Below are positions 29,837-38,248 of a stretch of 64,000 nucleotides of DNA, piece by piece. The notes under the pieces were generated by a model. It searched no databases. It was not told where the DNA came from and saw only the letters and a list, made by a program, of their open reading frames with translations. The position numbers were made by a program, and so were the translations under genes. Position 1 is the stretch's first letter. Each line of letters opens with the position of its first letter. Origin of the DNA: Lentzea terrae (GTDB lineage Bacteria > Actinomycetota > Actinomycetes > Mycobacteriales > Pseudonocardiaceae). The stretch spans positions 1 through 64,000 of the forward strand of contig NZ_QFWW01000059.1 of the NCBI RefSeq assembly GCF_003265345.1, given 5' to 3'.

Positions 29837-30864
29837 CGGCGGTGTCCCCCGACGCCGGGCGGATCTGGACGGCCGCGCGCGGTCCGCTGCTGATCGGCGT
29901 GATCATCCTGTTCGCGGCGATCGTGATCACGTTGCTGCGCGGCGGTGGTGAGGGCGGTTCGCTCGACCCCCGCTCGTACCGCCCGGAAGGCAGCCACGCG
30001 GTCGCCGCACTGTTGGAGCAGAACGGGGTTCGAGTCGAGCTCACCGACGACCCGTCCGCTGTCGACGGTGCGACGCTGTTCGTCCCGCGGCCGAACCTGA
30101 TCGACCCCGAGCGGCTCGAGGACCTGAGCAAGCGGGCGGCGGCCACGGTGCTGCTCGCTCCCGCGCCCGGCATGCGTCAGGTGGAGGTCGACACCAGGCA
30201 ACCGAACTGCCCGCTGGCCGCCAAGGCGGGTCCCGCCACGCTCGGCGGGCTCGTGTACAACGGCGAAGAGCGTTGCTACGACTCGACTTTGGTGCGCACC
30301 GGCACGGTCACGACGATCGGGTTCGGCGCGATCTTCACCAACCGCGACCTCGACGAGGAGGGCAACGCGGCGCTGGCGCTGACGTTGCTGGGCCAGCACG
30401 AACGGCTGGTCTGGTACGTGCCGTCGGCCGCGGACCGGTCGCAGCAGAAGGAGTTCACGGACCTGATCCCGGACGGCTGGAAGTTCGCCGCGTGGCAGCT
30501 GGGGATCGCGGCCGTGGTGATCGCGCTGTGGCGGGCGCGCAGACTGGGCCGGGTGGTCACCGAGCGGTTGCCGGTGGTGGTGCGCGCCGCCGAGACCGTG
30601 GAGGGCAGGGCGCGGCTGTACCGGAGGTCGCACGCATCGGCGCACGCTGCTTCGGTGCTGCGCCAGGCGACCCGCGACCGGCTGGCTCCGCTGCTGGGCC
30701 TGCCGGTGGGCGAGGACCAGACCGCGGAGGTCGCGCGCAGGACGTCGCGGTCCGCCGAGCGGGTGCGCACTTTGCTTTATTCGCAAGAGCCGGTGGACGA
30801 CCGGGGGCTGGTCGCGCTGGCTGACGAGCTGGACGCTGTGGAGAACGAGGTTCGCAACGGATGA
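29833..30864 (+). CDS. DUF4350 domain membrane protein
   Basis: 343 residues. Helix at about 15-35, outer domain, and a second helix near 205-220. Conserved stretches are GGSLDPRSYRPEGSHAVAALLEQNGV near the N-terminus and AWQLGIAAVVIALWRARRLGRVV later. This is the DUF4350 type, which sits between DUF4129 and MoxR genes in Actinobacteria. Overlaps of four bases on both sides support a single transcript. Confidence 0.9.
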   Translation: MTAVSPDAGRIWTAARGPLLIGVIILFAAIVITLLRGGGEGGSLDPRSYRPEGSHAVAALLEQNGVRVELTDDPSAVDGATLFVPRPNLIDPERLEDLSKRAAATVLLAPAPGMRQVEVDTRQPNCPLAAKAGPATLGGLVYNGEERCYDSTLVRTGTVTTIGFGAIFTNRDLDEEGNAALALTLLGQHERLVWYVPSAADRSQQKEFTDLIPDGWKFAAWQLGIAAVVIALWRARRLGRVVTERLPVVVRAAETVEGRARLYRRSHASAHAASVLRQATRDRLAPLLGLPVGEDQTAEVARRTSRSAERVRTLLYSQEPVDDRGLVALADELDAVENEVRNG

Positions 30865-31817
30865 CTGTCACCACTGAGGACGCACGCACGGCGCTGGTGG
30901 CGTTGCGCACGGAGATCGGCAAGGCCGTGGTGGGCAACGACTCCGCCGTGACGTCGTTGATCCTCGCGTTGCTGTGCAAGGGACACGTGCTGTTGGAGGG
31001 TGTGCCGGGCGTCGCGAAGACGTTGCTGGTGCGGGCGATGGCGCGTGCGCTGGACCTGTCGACGACGCGCGTGCAGTTCACGCCGGACCTGATGCCGGGT
31101 GACCTGACGGGATCGCTGGTCTACGACTCGCACAACGCCGCCTTCTCGTTCCGCGAGGGGCCGGTCTTCACGAACCTGCTGCTGGCCGACGAGATCAACC
31201 GGACGCCGCCGAAGACGCAGGCCGCGCTGCTGGAGGCGATGGAGGAACGGCAGGTGTCCGCGGACGGCAAGACGCGGCCGCTGCCCTCGCCGTTCATCGT
31301 CGTGGCCACGCAGAACCCGGTGGAGTACGAGGGCACCTACCCGCTGCCCGAGGCGCAGCTGGACCGGTTCCTGCTCAAGGTGAACATGCCGGTTCCAGCG
31401 CGCGAGCACGAGATCGACGTGTTGACGCGGCACGCTTCCGGGTTCGACCCGCGTGATCTTTCTTCGTTGTCTCCTGTCGCCGGTGCGGCGCATCTGGAGG
31501 CCGGTGCGGCGGCCGTGCGCGCGTTGACCGTGGCGCCCGAGGTCATTGCGTACGTCGTGGACGTCTGCCGGGCCACCCGGCAGTCTCCCGCCGTGCGGCT
31601 GGGGGTTTCTCCGCGTGGTGCCACGGCTCTGCTGGCGGTGGCGCGGGCGTGGGCCTGGCTGTCCGGGCGGGACTACGTGACGCCGGACGACGTGAAGGCG
31701 CTGGCCCGGCCGGCGTTGCGGCACCGGCTGGAGCTGCGCCCGGAGGCCGAGCTGGAGGGCGTGACGGCGGACGGCGTGCTGGACGGTGTGCTCGGCTCCG
31801 TCCAGGTGCCGCGCTGA
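30861..31817 (+). CDS. MoxR-family AAA ATPase
   Basis: 318 residues. AAA_3 domain with Walker A LLEGVPGVAKTLLVRAM, Walker B LLADEINRTPPKTQAALLEAMEE, then TQNPVEYEGTYPLPEAQLDRF and the C-terminal lid with VRLGVSPRGATALL. MoxR ATPases act as chaperones with VWA- or DUF58-containing partners; the DUF58 protein is the next gene. The ATG overlaps the DUF4350 stop. Confidence 0.95.
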   Translation: MTVTTEDARTALVALRTEIGKAVVGNDSAVTSLILALLCKGHVLLEGVPGVAKTLLVRAMARALDLSTTRVQFTPDLMPGDLTGSLVYDSHNAAFSFREGPVFTNLLLADEINRTPPKTQAALLEAMEERQVSADGKTRPLPSPFIVVATQNPVEYEGTYPLPEAQLDRFLLKVNMPVPAREHEIDVLTRHASGFDPRDLSSLSPVAGAAHLEAGAAAVRALTVAPEVIAYVVDVCRATRQSPAVRLGVSPRGATALLAVARAWAWLSGRDYVTPDDVKALARPALRHRLELRPEAELEGVTADGVLDGVLGSVQVPR

Positions 31818-31818
31818 C

Positions 31819-33108
31819 GTGGCGCTCACGGGCCGCGCGGGGCTGCTCGCGCTCATCGGTGTCCTCGTCGTCGGGCTGCTCTTGCCGTCGTGGCAAGGGA
31901 TTCTTCTCGTGCTCGGTGTGCTGCTGTTGTGCGTCTTCGTGGACCTGCTGTTGGCGGGCGGGGTTCGGCGGTTGACCTTCGTGCGCTCCGGGGCGTCCTC
32001 AGTGCGTACGGGTGAGCTCTGCACGGTGCTGTTGACCGTGCAGAACCCCGGACGTCGGGTACGTGGCGTTCTCCGGGACGCGTGGACGCCATCTGCCGGT
32101 GTGGTGGCCGACCGGGTTTTGGTCGACGTACCTGCCGGTGGCTCGCGGACGTTCTCTTTTGAGTTGCGACCCGTACGTCGTGGGGATCGCGTGTCGGACC
32201 GTGTGACCGTGCGATCCGTTGGCCCGTTGGGGATCGCGGCACGGCAGGGGTCGCACGTCGTGCCATGGACCGTGCGCGCGTTGCCGCCGTTTCACAGCCG
32301 TCGACACTTGCCGCCGTTGCTGGAACGCTTGCGCGAGTTGGACGGCCGTCGCGCTTCGCTGATCCGCGGCGCCGGCACGGAGTTCGACTCGTTGCGCGCC
32401 TACGTGATCGGCGACGACGTGCGCTCGATCGACTGGCGTGCGTCGGCGCGGTCGTCGGACGTCGTGGTGCGCACGTGGCGCCCCGAACGCGACCGCCAGG
32501 TGACGATCGTGCTCGACACCGCCCGCACGGCGGCTGGCCGGGTCTTCGGCTCGCTGGGCGGCCTCCCCCGGCTCGACACGTCGATGGACGCGGCGTTGTT
32601 GTTGTCCGCCTTGGCATCGCAAGCTCGCGACCAGGTCGACTTCCTGGCCTACAGCAACAAGGTCCGAGCGTCGGTGCCGCGCGCCTCCCTGCCCGTGCTG
32701 GTGCAGGCGATGGCACCGCTGGAAGCCGAGCTCGTCGAGTTCGACGCCCGCGGCCTGGTGGCGGAGGTGCTCCGGCGGGCCGGCCGCCGGTCGCTGGTCG
32801 TGCTGCTGACGTCGCTGGAACCGTCGATCGAGCACGGGTTGCTGCCGTTGCTGCCTGCTTTGGCGGCGCGGCACCGGTTGCTGATCGCCTCCGTGTCCGA
32901 CCCCGCCGTGCACGCGATGGCTTCCGGTCGTGGCGACCTGGAGTCGGTTTATGCCGCTGCTGCTGCGGAACGGACGTTGGCTGAACGCCGCCATCTGACC
33001 GCTTTGCTCGCACGGCATGATGTAGACGTTGTCGACGCACTGCCAGACGACCTGCCGCGCGCTCTCGCGGACCGCTACTTGTCGTTGAAGGCCGCGGGCA
33101 AGCTCTGA
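31819..33108 (+). CDS. DUF58 domain membrane protein
   Basis: 429 residues. Two N-terminal membrane helices (about 5-45), a beta-rich region, then the DUF58 signature EFDSLRAYVIGDDVRSIDWRASARSSDVVVRTW and a VWA-like region starting VTIVLDTARTA. GTG 31819 is one base after the MoxR stop; the longer reading would sit inside moxR. Likely the MoxR substrate. Precise process unknown; the cluster may act in envelope stress or differentiation. Confidence 0.92.
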   Translation: MALTGRAGLLALIGVLVVGLLLPSWQGILLVLGVLLLCVFVDLLLAGGVRRLTFVRSGASSVRTGELCTVLLTVQNPGRRVRGVLRDAWTPSAGVVADRVLVDVPAGGSRTFSFELRPVRRGDRVSDRVTVRSVGPLGIAARQGSHVVPWTVRALPPFHSRRHLPPLLERLRELDGRRASLIRGAGTEFDSLRAYVIGDDVRSIDWRASARSSDVVVRTWRPERDRQVTIVLDTARTAAGRVFGSLGGLPRLDTSMDAALLLSALASQARDQVDFLAYSNKVRASVPRASLPVLVQAMAPLEAELVEFDARGLVAEVLRRAGRRSLVVLLTSLEPSIEHGLLPLLPALAARHRLLIASVSDPAVHAMASGRGDLESVYAAAAAERTLAERRHLTALLARHDVDVVDALPDDLPRALADRYLSLKAAGKL

Positions 33109-33147
33109 ACTTGTACCCGCTCCAAGAACTACTTCCTTCAGGGAGAT

Positions 33148-33165
33148 TCCACCGGAAACGGTGGA
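33148..33165. repeat. short hairpin after the DUF58 gene
   Basis: TCCACCG and CGGTGGA flank a GAAA tetraloop, 40 bases after the DUF58 stop. It could terminate the 28-33 kb transcript, though no T-run follows. The rest of 33109-33365 holds no gene I can support; a short plus-strand open frame there has no recognisable homology. Confidence 0.4.
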
Positions 33166-33365
33166 GTGAAAGAGGTCCGTGCTCCTAGGTTCTGCGCCAT
33201 GCCACGACGAAGCTCAAGCGTGGTGGGCAGGGAGTTCGGCAAAGGCGTTCGCAACCTGGTCGAACAGGAGCGCCTCGCCAACAAGATCTTCCACTGGGAC
33301 CGCGAGTTCGTGTTCCTCAAGTCTGTTCCTCGAAGACAAGGCGTCAATCGGCCGATGGCGTTGCC

Positions 33366-34373
33366 CTATACGGCCGTCGGAGCGAGGTCCTCACGTTCGC
33401 TCGCATCCACGTCGCCCGTCTCCCCCGCCGCAGCCGCTCGCCGCCCGATCACGAACACGTACAACAGGAACAGCACCTCGGCCACGACCCCGATGCCGAC
33501 GCGGGCCCACGTCGGCAGCCCGGACGGCGTGACGAACCCTTCCAGCACACCGGACACGAGCAGCACCACGATGAGCCCGAGCGCGACGGCCACCACCGCG
33601 CGTCCCTCGGCGGCCAGGGCGGCGGTGCGGGTGCGTTTGCCGGGGTCGATCACCTGCCAGCCCAGCCGCATGCCGATGCCGGCCGCGACGAACACGGCCG
33701 TGAGTTCCAGCAGTCCGTGCGGGGCGAGCAGTCCGAGGAACTCCGGGCCCCGGCCCGCCCCGGTCATCAGGCCGACGCCGACGGCGAGGTTCACCGCGTT
33801 GGTGAAGAGCAGGTAGATCGGCGGGAGCGCGAACAGCACGCCGAGCAACAGGCACGTGGCGGCGACCCAGGCGTTGTTCGTCCACACCTGCGCCGCGAAC
33901 GACCCGGCCGGGTTGCTGGAGTAGTACGCCTCGTAGCCGCCGCCGACCTTGGTCATCTCGCGCAGCTCTTCCGGCGCGGCGATGGTGGCCTGCACGTCGG
34001 GGTTCGCCGCGATCCAGGCCGCCATGATGCCGGTGACCAGGTAGAACGCCACGCCGGCCGGTACCCACCAGCGCCAGCCGAGGTAGATCGCGGCGGGCAG
34101 CCGGTGCGTGAAGAACCTCGTGAAGACCCGCCACGCGGGCGTGTGCGTGCCCGTGATCGCCGACCGCGCCTGCGCGACCAGCGACGACAGCCGTTCCACT
34201 GTGGCCGGGTCCGGCGTCTGGCTGCGCACGACCGACAGGTGCGTCGTGACGCGCTGGTACAGCTCGATCAGCTCGTCGGCCTCGGCCCCGTTGAGTCGGT
34301 TGGCCCGCTTCACGAGCTGTTCGAGCCGCTGCCACGACGCGCGGTGGCGATCGATGAACACGTCCAGATCCAC
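33366..34373 (-). CDS. stage II sporulation protein M (SpoIIM-like) membrane protein
   Basis: 335 residues. Cytosolic N-terminal helical part (DLDVFIDRHRASWQRLEQLVKRA), then about five to six membrane helices, with the GAGRGPEFLGLLAPHGLLELTAVFVAAGIGMRLG core typical of the SpoIIM family. GTG start at 34373, only nine bases before the left prophage junction. In related genomes this gene is divergent from an RDD gene, here found at 50982, so the prophage has separated the pair. Confidence 0.92.
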   Translation of the reverse strand: MDLDVFIDRHRASWQRLEQLVKRANRLNGAEADELIELYQRVTTHLSVVRSQTPDPATVERLSSLVAQARSAITGTHTPAWRVFTRFFTHRLPAAIYLGWRWWVPAGVAFYLVTGIMAAWIAANPDVQATIAAPEELREMTKVGGGYEAYYSSNPAGSFAAQVWTNNAWVAATCLLLGVLFALPPIYLLFTNAVNLAVGVGLMTGAGRGPEFLGLLAPHGLLELTAVFVAAGIGMRLGWQVIDPGKRTRTAALAAEGRAVVAVALGLIVVLLVSGVLEGFVTPSGLPTWARVGIGVVAEVLFLLYVFVIGRRAAAAGETGDVDASEREDLAPTAV

Positions 34374-34381
34374 GATGAGTC

Positions 34382-34393
34382 ACACTATCCGCG
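34382..34393 (+). repeat. attL core of the prophage
   Basis: ACACTATCCGCG, identical to 50971-50982. It lies nine bases upstream of the spoIIM start codon and about 80 bases before the integrase gene. Confidence 0.85.
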
Positions 34394-34396
34394 AAG

Positions 34397-34414
34397 TGAC
34401 GTTTTCACACGTCA
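34397..34414. repeat. inverted repeat beside attL
   Basis: TGACGT TTTCAC ACGTCA: six-base arms around a six-base centre, just inside attL and before the integrase gene. It could be an integrase or excisionase arm site or a repressor operator; there is no further evidence. Confidence 0.35.
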
Positions 34415-34471
34415 ACCGCATGATGATCTTAGCGCGACTGGCCGATTCTTCTCTTGTAGGAGGTCGCCGCC

Positions 34472-35416
34472 GTGCCCGAGACCGTACGAACAGCGCTCGC
34501 AGCGTTCAAGATCACCGATCACTTTTTGCAGCTCTCCAAGAGCAGCCGTGAGCGGTACACCCTGATCTTGAACGAGGTCGAACGCGTTGCAGGCAGCTCC
34601 CTGCCGATCGGCCGTCTCAACCAGGGCCACGCGTCCGCTGCTCTCCACGCGCGACGACAGGCCGGAGCTGGTGAGGCCACGCTCAACACCTACCGAAGCG
34701 CGCTTCGTTCGATAGCTCAATGGTTGATTGATACGGGATACACCAAAACAAACTTTGCAACAGGTATCCGCAACGCCAAGACAGTGGTAGCGCGCTCGAA
34801 GCGTAAGCCGATCTCTGCTGACCAGGCACGGGAAATGCTGAAACTGGCGTTCGAGATTCACCCGCGTGATGGAGTAACCGTGGCACTTCTGTTGTTCACT
34901 GGTTGCCGTGGTTCTGAGGTTACGGGCCTGAAGTGGCATCACATCGATTTCGATTCCGGGATCTTGACAGTGTTCCGGAGCAAGGTTCGCGACGAAATCA
35001 CTATGCTCATGCCAACCGAACTCCGCACCATCCTTTTGGACTGGTCTGCACACGAGCTGAACAACGGAGCTAAGCCCTCCGATTTCGTTGTGCCAGCACT
35101 CAAGAATCGTGGTTTCCACAAGGGACTGCCGTACCGCATGACGGCCGATTGGCCCCTGAACCACAGTGCCAAACAGACAGGGATGCGCAATCGGGTGAAA
35201 GAGCTTCTGAGGGATGTTGGGGAAACCGATTTGGTCGGCAAGGGCTCACACACGTTGAGGCGCACTTCAGCGAACCTGTTCCTCAACGCCACAGGGGACA
35301 TTCGAGCCGTACAGCACTTGCTCGGACATTCGTCCGTCGCAATGACTGAAAAGTATCTCGACGTTGACGCACAAGCGGCCAAGTATGGCGCGATGATTCA
35401 AAGCTGGACCATCTGA
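34472..35416 (+). CDS. phage tyrosine recombinase (integrase)
   Basis: 314 residues. N-terminal SAM-like core-binding domain (about 15-95) and a catalytic domain with Arg in LLFTGCRGSEVTGLKW, HTLRRTSANLF (H-x-x-R), GHSS in VQHLLGHSSVAMTEKYLDVD, and the nucleophile Tyr in that last segment. GTG start with TAGGAGGT upstream. Adjacent to attL and directed inward, the usual place for a temperate phage integrase. Codon use is less GC-rich than in host genes. Confidence 0.95.
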   Translation: MPETVRTALAAFKITDHFLQLSKSSRERYTLILNEVERVAGSSLPIGRLNQGHASAALHARRQAGAGEATLNTYRSALRSIAQWLIDTGYTKTNFATGIRNAKTVVARSKRKPISADQAREMLKLAFEIHPRDGVTVALLLFTGCRGSEVTGLKWHHIDFDSGILTVFRSKVRDEITMLMPTELRTILLDWSAHELNNGAKPSDFVVPALKNRGFHKGLPYRMTADWPLNHSAKQTGMRNRVKELLRDVGETDLVGKGSHTLRRTSANLFLNATGDIRAVQHLLGHSSVAMTEKYLDVDAQAAKYGAMIQSWTI

Positions 35417-35490
35417 GAACTCCCAGGTCATTCGTTCCTGGGCTATCTCAAACACACAAGTAACACCAAATAGAGAAGAGGAAACGCAAC

Positions 35491-35685
35491 ATGTTCACTT
35501 TCATTGGATTCATCGTTAAGGCTGGTCTGTGGATGGCAGCGGCTATCTCGTTCGGCAACGCTCTTGGCGAGGCCCTGATCTCCAACCAGGCTTACGCCGC
35601 GCTGGCGTGGCTCACGTACGGCGGTGCTGCCCTGGTCGCACTGGTCGTGATCCGCGTGGCTGGTAGGCGAACACGGCGAGCCTGA
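35491..35685 (+). CDS. small phage membrane protein
   Basis: 64 residues with two hydrophobic helices (about 3-30 and 36-56) and a basic tail GRRTRRA. A ribosome binding site-like AGAGGA lies upstream of ATG 35491. A strong terminator follows. Superinfection exclusion or a holin-like role is possible from size and shape only. Confidence 0.65.
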   Translation: MFTFIGFIVKAGLWMAAAISFGNALGEALISNQAYAALAWLTYGGAALVALVVIRVAGRRTRRA

Positions 35686-35705
35686 CCCGCTTCACCCCCT
35701 GAGAG

Positions 35706-35732
35706 CCCTCCTGATCTCGTCAGGAGGGTTTT
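35706..35732 (+). terminator. rho-independent terminator
   Basis: CCCTCCTGA (35706-35714) and TCAGGAGGG (35720-35728) form a perfect 9-base stem with a 5-base loop, followed by TTTT. It ends the integrase/membrane-protein transcript. Confidence 0.85.
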
Positions 35733-35861
35733 CTCATGCCCGCACTACAACCAGGCCTGCCAGAGGCCTACAGGACAGCGCAGCCTTGATCCACACACTT
35801 CGTAAGAGGGAGAAGTGCATAAGGCGGAGGAAAGCATAACCAGTACGACTTAGCGTGGTTC

Positions 35862-35890
35862 TTGACGTCTGCTCCGATTGGCTCATCATT
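35862..35890 (+). promoter_or_regulatory. possible early promoter of the phage
   Basis: TTGACG at 35862-35867 and ATCATT at 35885-35890 with 17 bases between, about 35 bases before the ribbon-helix-helix gene. Good -35, poor -10. The inverted repeat at 35876-35911 overlaps it. Confidence 0.4.
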
Positions 35891-35911
35891 GAGTAGCAAT
35901 CAGTGCCAATC
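35876..35911. repeat. possible operator: GATTGGC / GCCAATC
   Basis: GATTGGC (35876-35882) and its complement GCCAATC (35905-35911) lie 22 bases apart, with a further CAATCA between them, just before the ribbon-helix-helix gene. A candidate binding site for that protein. Confidence 0.4.
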
Positions 35912-35925
35912 ACAGGAGGTGTGAA

Positions 35926-36126
35926 GTGGACCGAACATCGGTGTCACTGAACACGAGAACGGTGGCGAGGTTGAAATCTCTCGCTTGGGACCTGTCCATC
36001 ACACAGGGCCACAAACTTTCGATGAGCGCAGCATTGGACAAGATGATGATTGCGTTTGCGAAAGAGTTCTACAAAGAAGATCCGAACACACTACAAGAGC
36101 TTTTGAAGGAGTATGACAGTGAATAG
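35926..36126 (+). CDS. ribbon-helix-helix-like phage regulator
   Basis: 66 residues. N-terminal RTSVSLNTRTVARLKSLAWD gives the expected beta strand plus helix of RHH/CopG-type DNA-binding proteins, and MSAALDKMMIAFAKEFY the second helix. GTG start with AGGAGGT about 5 bases upstream. Preceded by a possible promoter-operator, so it may be the phage repressor or an early regulator. No other repressor candidate of clear type is present. Confidence 0.6.
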   Translation: MDRTSVSLNTRTVARLKSLAWDLSITQGHKLSMSAALDKMMIAFAKEFYKEDPNTLQELLKEYDSE

Positions 36127-36508
36127 ACAAGGATTCCCTAAGGACACTGAGACGATATGGGTGCTTTCGATAGTGCCGAACATTCCCGTTGAGGTAGACG
36201 AACGTACCAACAGGGTTGTTTCAGTTCTGGGCCATCCTGGCACTCTGTCGCGCGCACAACGTCGCGACTGCGTGATCTACGTGACGAGCAAGGGTGATGA
36301 GGTCATGTGGTGGATCACGAGGAAGGGGAAGACCTCAGGCGATCACAAAGCGTTGGCCAACGCATCACGTGGGCGATGGCAACGGGTGACACGCACCAAC
36401 AGGGCCTATGAATACCGAGAGATCGCCGACATTGACCCTCCGACGCTTCAGGTGTTGTCGGACGAACAAGCGTGGAAGGTGATCAGACACGAGTGGCCCG
36501 TCGAGTGA
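36119..36508 (+). CDS. hypothetical phage protein
   Basis: 129 residues from GTG 36119, chosen because AAGGAG is 7 bases upstream; ATG 36113 would leave only one base after it. Soluble, mixed alpha/beta, with ILY-type strands (WVLSIVPNIPVEVDE, CVIYVTSKGDEVMWWITRKG). Not recognised. It overlaps the preceding gene's stop and is followed by a hairpin. Confidence 0.65.
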   Translation: MNRQGFPKDTETIWVLSIVPNIPVEVDERTNRVVSVLGHPGTLSRAQRRDCVIYVTSKGDEVMWWITRKGKTSGDHKALANASRGRWQRVTRTNRAYEYREIADIDPPTLQVLSDEQAWKVIRHEWPVE

Positions 36509-36521
36509 GGAAACGAAGAAA

Positions 36522-36549
36522 GCCCCCTACGTGTTCGACCGTAGGGGGC
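36522..36549 (+). terminator. hairpin after the early regulator genes
   Basis: GCCCCCTACG and CGTAGGGGGC pair perfectly over 10 bases with an 8-base loop. It is followed by ATTACTC rather than a T-run, so termination efficiency is uncertain. Confidence 0.6.
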
Positions 36550-36615
36550 ATTACTCTCAACTGGGAGAACTATCAGGTACGACCTCACCAAACCGCATTG
36601 TGAGGATAACACAAA

Positions 36616-37413
36616 ATGGGCGAACACCTTGACCGCTTACGCCGTAGGGCGAACCGCCAGACACTTCACCTATTACGTGAAGTCGAGAGCATGCAAAAGG
36701 CCCACATAAGCGACGATGCCTCTTGGCTGAAAGCATTCATGCTATACCCAGACGTATCCGAGTACATCACCTCAAAGCATCCTGGTCGTGACCGTGGTGC
36801 CAAAATTCTTCAGCAGAGGGAAGCTATCGCCCTCTTAGAGAACGGAGTCGAATTCTTGTTCACAACACTGCCTGAACGCGTTGAATCGGTCTTCTCCTAC
36901 TATGAAACGTCTGGCCTGTTCGACACCCTCCCGCTTAGCGACTCCCTCATGCTGAAACTCCTCCTCTGGAGACATCATGAGTTAGGAGAGTCGATTGTCA
37001 CGGGATACGGATACATGGCTGTAGCGATTGAGAGTGCTTACGGGAAGAGACTCAGCCTCACACTAGTCGGTAAGTCGTTCCAACGCCTTCACAATCGAGG
37101 ACTGATCCACTTCAGGAAGGGCAGGCCCGGAGGACTCCCCAGTCGGTGTGATCTGGTGGTCCCAGATGATCTCACTAGACCTCCTTCCCTGGGAGAAGGG
37201 TCTTCTACTGCTGGTCAGAGCATTCCAGCAATCATGGAGGGCTCAGGGAAAGATCACTTCCGAGCTTGGAAAGAGATCCACATAACGGATGATGTGATTG
37301 AAGCACTCGCGCGGTACGCGGCCGAGGCAACAGAGAACACAAAGATCCGCTATGAACGCTATGAGGAGGCTTCCAAACAGAAGGAATCAGCATGGTTGGA
37401 AGGAATCATCTGA
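36616..37413 (+). CDS. hypothetical phage protein with a probable winged helix
   Basis: 265 residues, soluble. A central region (SLTLVGKSFQRLHNRGLIHFRKGRPGG) looks like a winged helix-turn-helix of the kind found in replication initiators and phage regulators. C-terminal helix rich in charged residues. No homologue recognised. It could be the missing replication or immunity protein; this is only inference. Next gene starts in the stop codon (TGATG). Confidence 0.65.
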   Translation: MGEHLDRLRRRANRQTLHLLREVESMQKAHISDDASWLKAFMLYPDVSEYITSKHPGRDRGAKILQQREAIALLENGVEFLFTTLPERVESVFSYYETSGLFDTLPLSDSLMLKLLLWRHHELGESIVTGYGYMAVAIESAYGKRLSLTLVGKSFQRLHNRGLIHFRKGRPGGLPSRCDLVVPDDLTRPPSLGEGSSTAGQSIPAIMEGSGKDHFRAWKEIHITDDVIEALARYAAEATENTKIRYERYEEASKQKESAWLEGII

Positions 37414-37685
37414 TGGACATTCCAATCCAGCGTGTGATGCTTGAAGTGGCGGATAGAGATAGACCAGAAGTCGTAACCGGCTCTGTTCTTTGTTGGATGA
37501 GTACGGCCGCGCCTGGTCCAGGTGTGGATCTCGATAACGAACAAGACATCACCGACGTAGCCATTGCCTGGTTCCGCAAGATTGTGCTTCCGAGAGATCC
37601 CGGTTGCAGCTTCACCGAAGTTCAATGCAGTGTGGACAACGGACTCCTCACGCTTGCGGTTCCCTGCACTGGGGCAATGTCGTGA
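37413..37685 (+). CDS. hypothetical phage protein
   Basis: 90 residues from ATG 37413, which shares its first base with the preceding stop. Small acidic protein with LEVADRDRPEVVTGSVLCWM and an IAWFRKIVLPRD helix. Nothing recognised. Coupled to the following zinc protein by a GTGA overlap. Confidence 0.6.
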   Translation: MDIPIQRVMLEVADRDRPEVVTGSVLCWMSTAAPGPGVDLDNEQDITDVAIAWFRKIVLPRDPGCSFTEVQCSVDNGLLTLAVPCTGAMS

Positions 37686-38245
37686 GCGCTCGCATTCTGG
37701 GCGAATGGCCGTGCGAGGTGTCCTTTCAGGACGGGATAGGGCTCGTAGGGGAAGTCAAAGCGTTCGAACACCTCGTAGTCGTCGGTGACGGCCCGACGAC
37801 ATGCGATTGCTCGCTGTTCGAGCACAACGGCACCTGTAGGCATTCTGTGAAAGTCGCCGAACTCTGGGACAAGTTCTTAGCGGACACATACGGCATTGTG
37901 ACAACTAAGAGGTACGGGAGACCCCACAAGCGGTTCGATGATCCCTCAGAGCCTGTGAAGTCCTGCCGTACGTGTTCTGTCACCAAACCACTCTCCGCGT
38001 TCTACAAACACCCCGCTAGCAAAGATGGCCGACAAACACAGTGCAAAGAGTGTGTCAAGGCTTACGAGAGAGCGCGCTATGTAGATTCCACCCGTTTGCA
38101 ACTACCTTCGAATCCACCAACATGGCAGGAAGCTTTCAGCACAGATCCCACTTATGTGATAGCGATTCTGACAGAAGCCAGGAAGAGCCTACGCAGGAAA
38201 GCCACATGGCGCGCGAAGCGTGAGTCGCTAGGTGCCGATCTGTGA
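37682..38245 (+). CDS. phage zinc-binding protein, SWIM-type plus a second Cys4 knuckle
   Basis: 187 residues. The N-terminal half has CDCSLFEHNGTCRH (CxCx8CxH), the SWIM zinc finger pattern. The middle has CRTCSVTKPLSAFY and QCKECVKAYERARY, a CxxC..CxxC pair like those in endonuclease VII-type or HNH-linked proteins. The C-terminus is basic and helical. Likely nucleic-acid-binding. GTG 37682 overlaps the previous stop (GTGA). Next to the HNH gene and the terminase, so a packaging link is possible. Confidence 0.65.
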   Translation: MSARILGEWPCEVSFQDGIGLVGEVKAFEHLVVVGDGPTTCDCSLFEHNGTCRHSVKVAELWDKFLADTYGIVTTKRYGRPHKRFDDPSEPVKSCRTCSVTKPLSAFYKHPASKDGRQTQCKECVKAYERARYVDSTRLQLPSNPPTWQEAFSTDPTYVIAILTEARKSLRRKATWRAKRESLGADL

Positions 38246-38248
38246 GGT

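Noticed and set aside
33166-33816. Plus-strand frame after the DUF58 gene
   Set aside because: Most of it lies opposite spoIIM; the first 60 codons match nothing I know and GC3 pattern is not coding-like.
34382-34393. tRNA gene 3' end as attachment site
   Set aside because: No tRNA-like cloverleaf or CCA-end sequence around either junction.
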